Below the pieces are notes generated by a model. It had not been told where the DNA came from. It did not search any database and worked only from the letters and a program-made list of their open reading frames with translations. The translations under genes were made by a program, and so were the position numbers. Positions 13,530-14,240 of a stretch of DNA of 14,240 bases are shown piece by piece. This DNA comes from Candidatus Rokubacteria bacterium RIFCSPLOWO2_02_FULL_72_37 (GTDB lineage: Bacteria > Methylomirabilota > Methylomirabilia > Rokubacteriales > CSP1-6), in contig MGCE01000183.1 in the NCBI GenBank assembly GCA_001790315.1, forward strand, positions 1 to 14,240, read 5' to 3'. Numbering within the stretch: the first letter of the stretch is position 1; each line of letters begins with the position of its first letter.

Positions 13530-14240
13530 TCAGAACTCGCCGGGGACGCGGAAGCCGTAGCGCCGCATCACCGGGCGGCCCTCGGCGCCGGTCACGAACT
13601 GGATGAAGGCCAGGCCGAGCGCGGGCCGCGGGCTCCGGCGCGCGACCGCGGCGACCTGGTTGAGCGGCGCGTGCAGCGCCGCGTCGATGGGCGTCCACTC
13701 GATCTCGGGAGCGTCCGCGACGGACCGCGCGACGATGCCCGCGTCCGCGGCGCCGGTCTGGAGGAACTGGAGCGCGTGTCTGACGTTCTCGCCGTAGACC
13801 AGCTTCGGGCGCAGCGCCTCCCAGAGCCCGGTTCGCCGCAGGACCTCCTCGGCGGCGCGCCCGTACGGCGCGTGGGCGGGGTTGGCGATCGCGACATGAC
13901 GGACGCGCGGGTCGAGCAACTCGCGCGGGACCTGGAGCCGCGGGCCCGCCGCCCGGGCCGTTGCGAGCACCAGACGCCCCTGCGCGTAGAGCGTGCGGGT
14001 CTCGCGGATCAGCGCCCCCTCGGCGACGAGCCGATCCACGAACGACTCGTCTGCGGCGAAGAAGACATCGGCCGGTCCCCCATGGCGGATCTGCTGGGCG
14101 AAGGTGCCCGTCGAGCCGAACACCAGCGTGACCCGCACGCCCGTGGCCCCCTCGAAGCGGGGCGCGAGTTCCCGGAAGGCGAACGCGAGATCGGCGGCGG
14201 CGAAGACGGTGACCGAGCGGTCCGCGGCTGCGGCGTCGCG
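13530..14240 (-). CDS. modA: Molybdate-binding periplasmic protein, N-terminus beyond the window
   Basis: Extracytoplasmic substrate-binding protein that delivers molybdate or tungstate to ModBC. The frame is open to the last base of the window; 236 residues are visible, beginning just ahead of the mature start (SVTVFAAADLAFAFRELAPRF), so only the signal peptide and initiation codon are missing. Family marks: FGSTGTFAQQI and GGPADVFFAADESFVDRLV (ligand loops), and GENVRHALQFLQTGAADAGIVARS (second ligand lobe). An ATG/GTG-based caller would start at 14138, which would delete about 35 real residues including the first beta strand. The protein ends in a normal C-terminal helix and stops with TGA 2 bases before modB. 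Confidence 0.93.
   Translation of the reverse strand, partial: RDAAAADRSVTVFAAADLAFAFRELAPRFEGATGVRVTLVFGSTGTFAQQIRHGGPADVFFAADESFVDRLVAEGALIRETRTLYAQGRLVLATARAAGPRLQVPRELLDPRVRHVAIANPAHAPYGRAAEEVLRRTGLWEALRPKLVYGENVRHALQFLQTGAADAGIVARSVADAPEIEWTPIDAALHAPLNQVAAVARRSPRPALGLAFIQFVTGAEGRPVMRRYGFRVPGEF

Overview
The window is a very GC-rich stretch of bacterial chromosome with essentially no non-coding DNA. All twelve recognised genes, plus one cut off at the left edge, lie on the minus strand, so transcription runs from high to low coordinates. Base composition, GTG and apparent CTG starts and dense overlapping genes fit a GC-rich Gram-negative-type bacterium. Rokubacteria/Methylomirabilota-like or deltaproteobacterial lineages are my guess, but no phylogenetic marker is present and this is weak. 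No mobile element, RNA gene, CRISPR array or gene-free stretch over 300 bases was found.

Right end (14240 to 10632, in transcription order): a molybdate/tungstate uptake operon. It holds modA (5' end outside the window), modB, modC with an unusual C-terminal domain, and a second ABC ATPase carrying a C-terminal Mop/TOBE domain. Genes abut or overlap by a few bases.

Middle (10660 to 4939): a strong sigma70-type promoter (TTGACA, 18 bp, TATAAC) is embedded in the last codons and stop codon of the second ATPase gene. A perfect 8-bp inverted repeat sits at its predicted start site. It drives a YdcH/DUF465 small protein, moaC (molybdenum cofactor), an acuC-type deacetylase, an AMIN-domain exported protein, then otsA and otsB for trehalose by the trehalose-6-phosphate route. 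The OtsA is unusual: a two-pass membrane sensor-like module with a HAMP-like linker is fused ahead of the glycosyltransferase.

Left end (about 4887 to 1): treZ and treY, the second trehalose route from maltooligosaccharides, preceded by an excellent match to a sigma54 (-24/-12) promoter in the only sizeable intergenic gap. A further gene begins immediately after treY.

The two most interesting observations are the membrane receptor-like OtsA, and a recurring CTGA junction. At three successive gene boundaries (ydcH/moaC, moaC/acuC, otsA/otsB) the downstream reading frame has no well-placed ATG, GTG or TTG, yet a CTG overlaps the upstream TGA stop in the correct frame. For moaC and acuC, family-conserved N-terminal residues are encoded upstream of the first canonical start, so initiation at CTG is likely. 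Together the window links molybdenum supply and cofactor synthesis to an operon for trehalose (osmotic/desiccation) protection with two parallel synthesis pathways.
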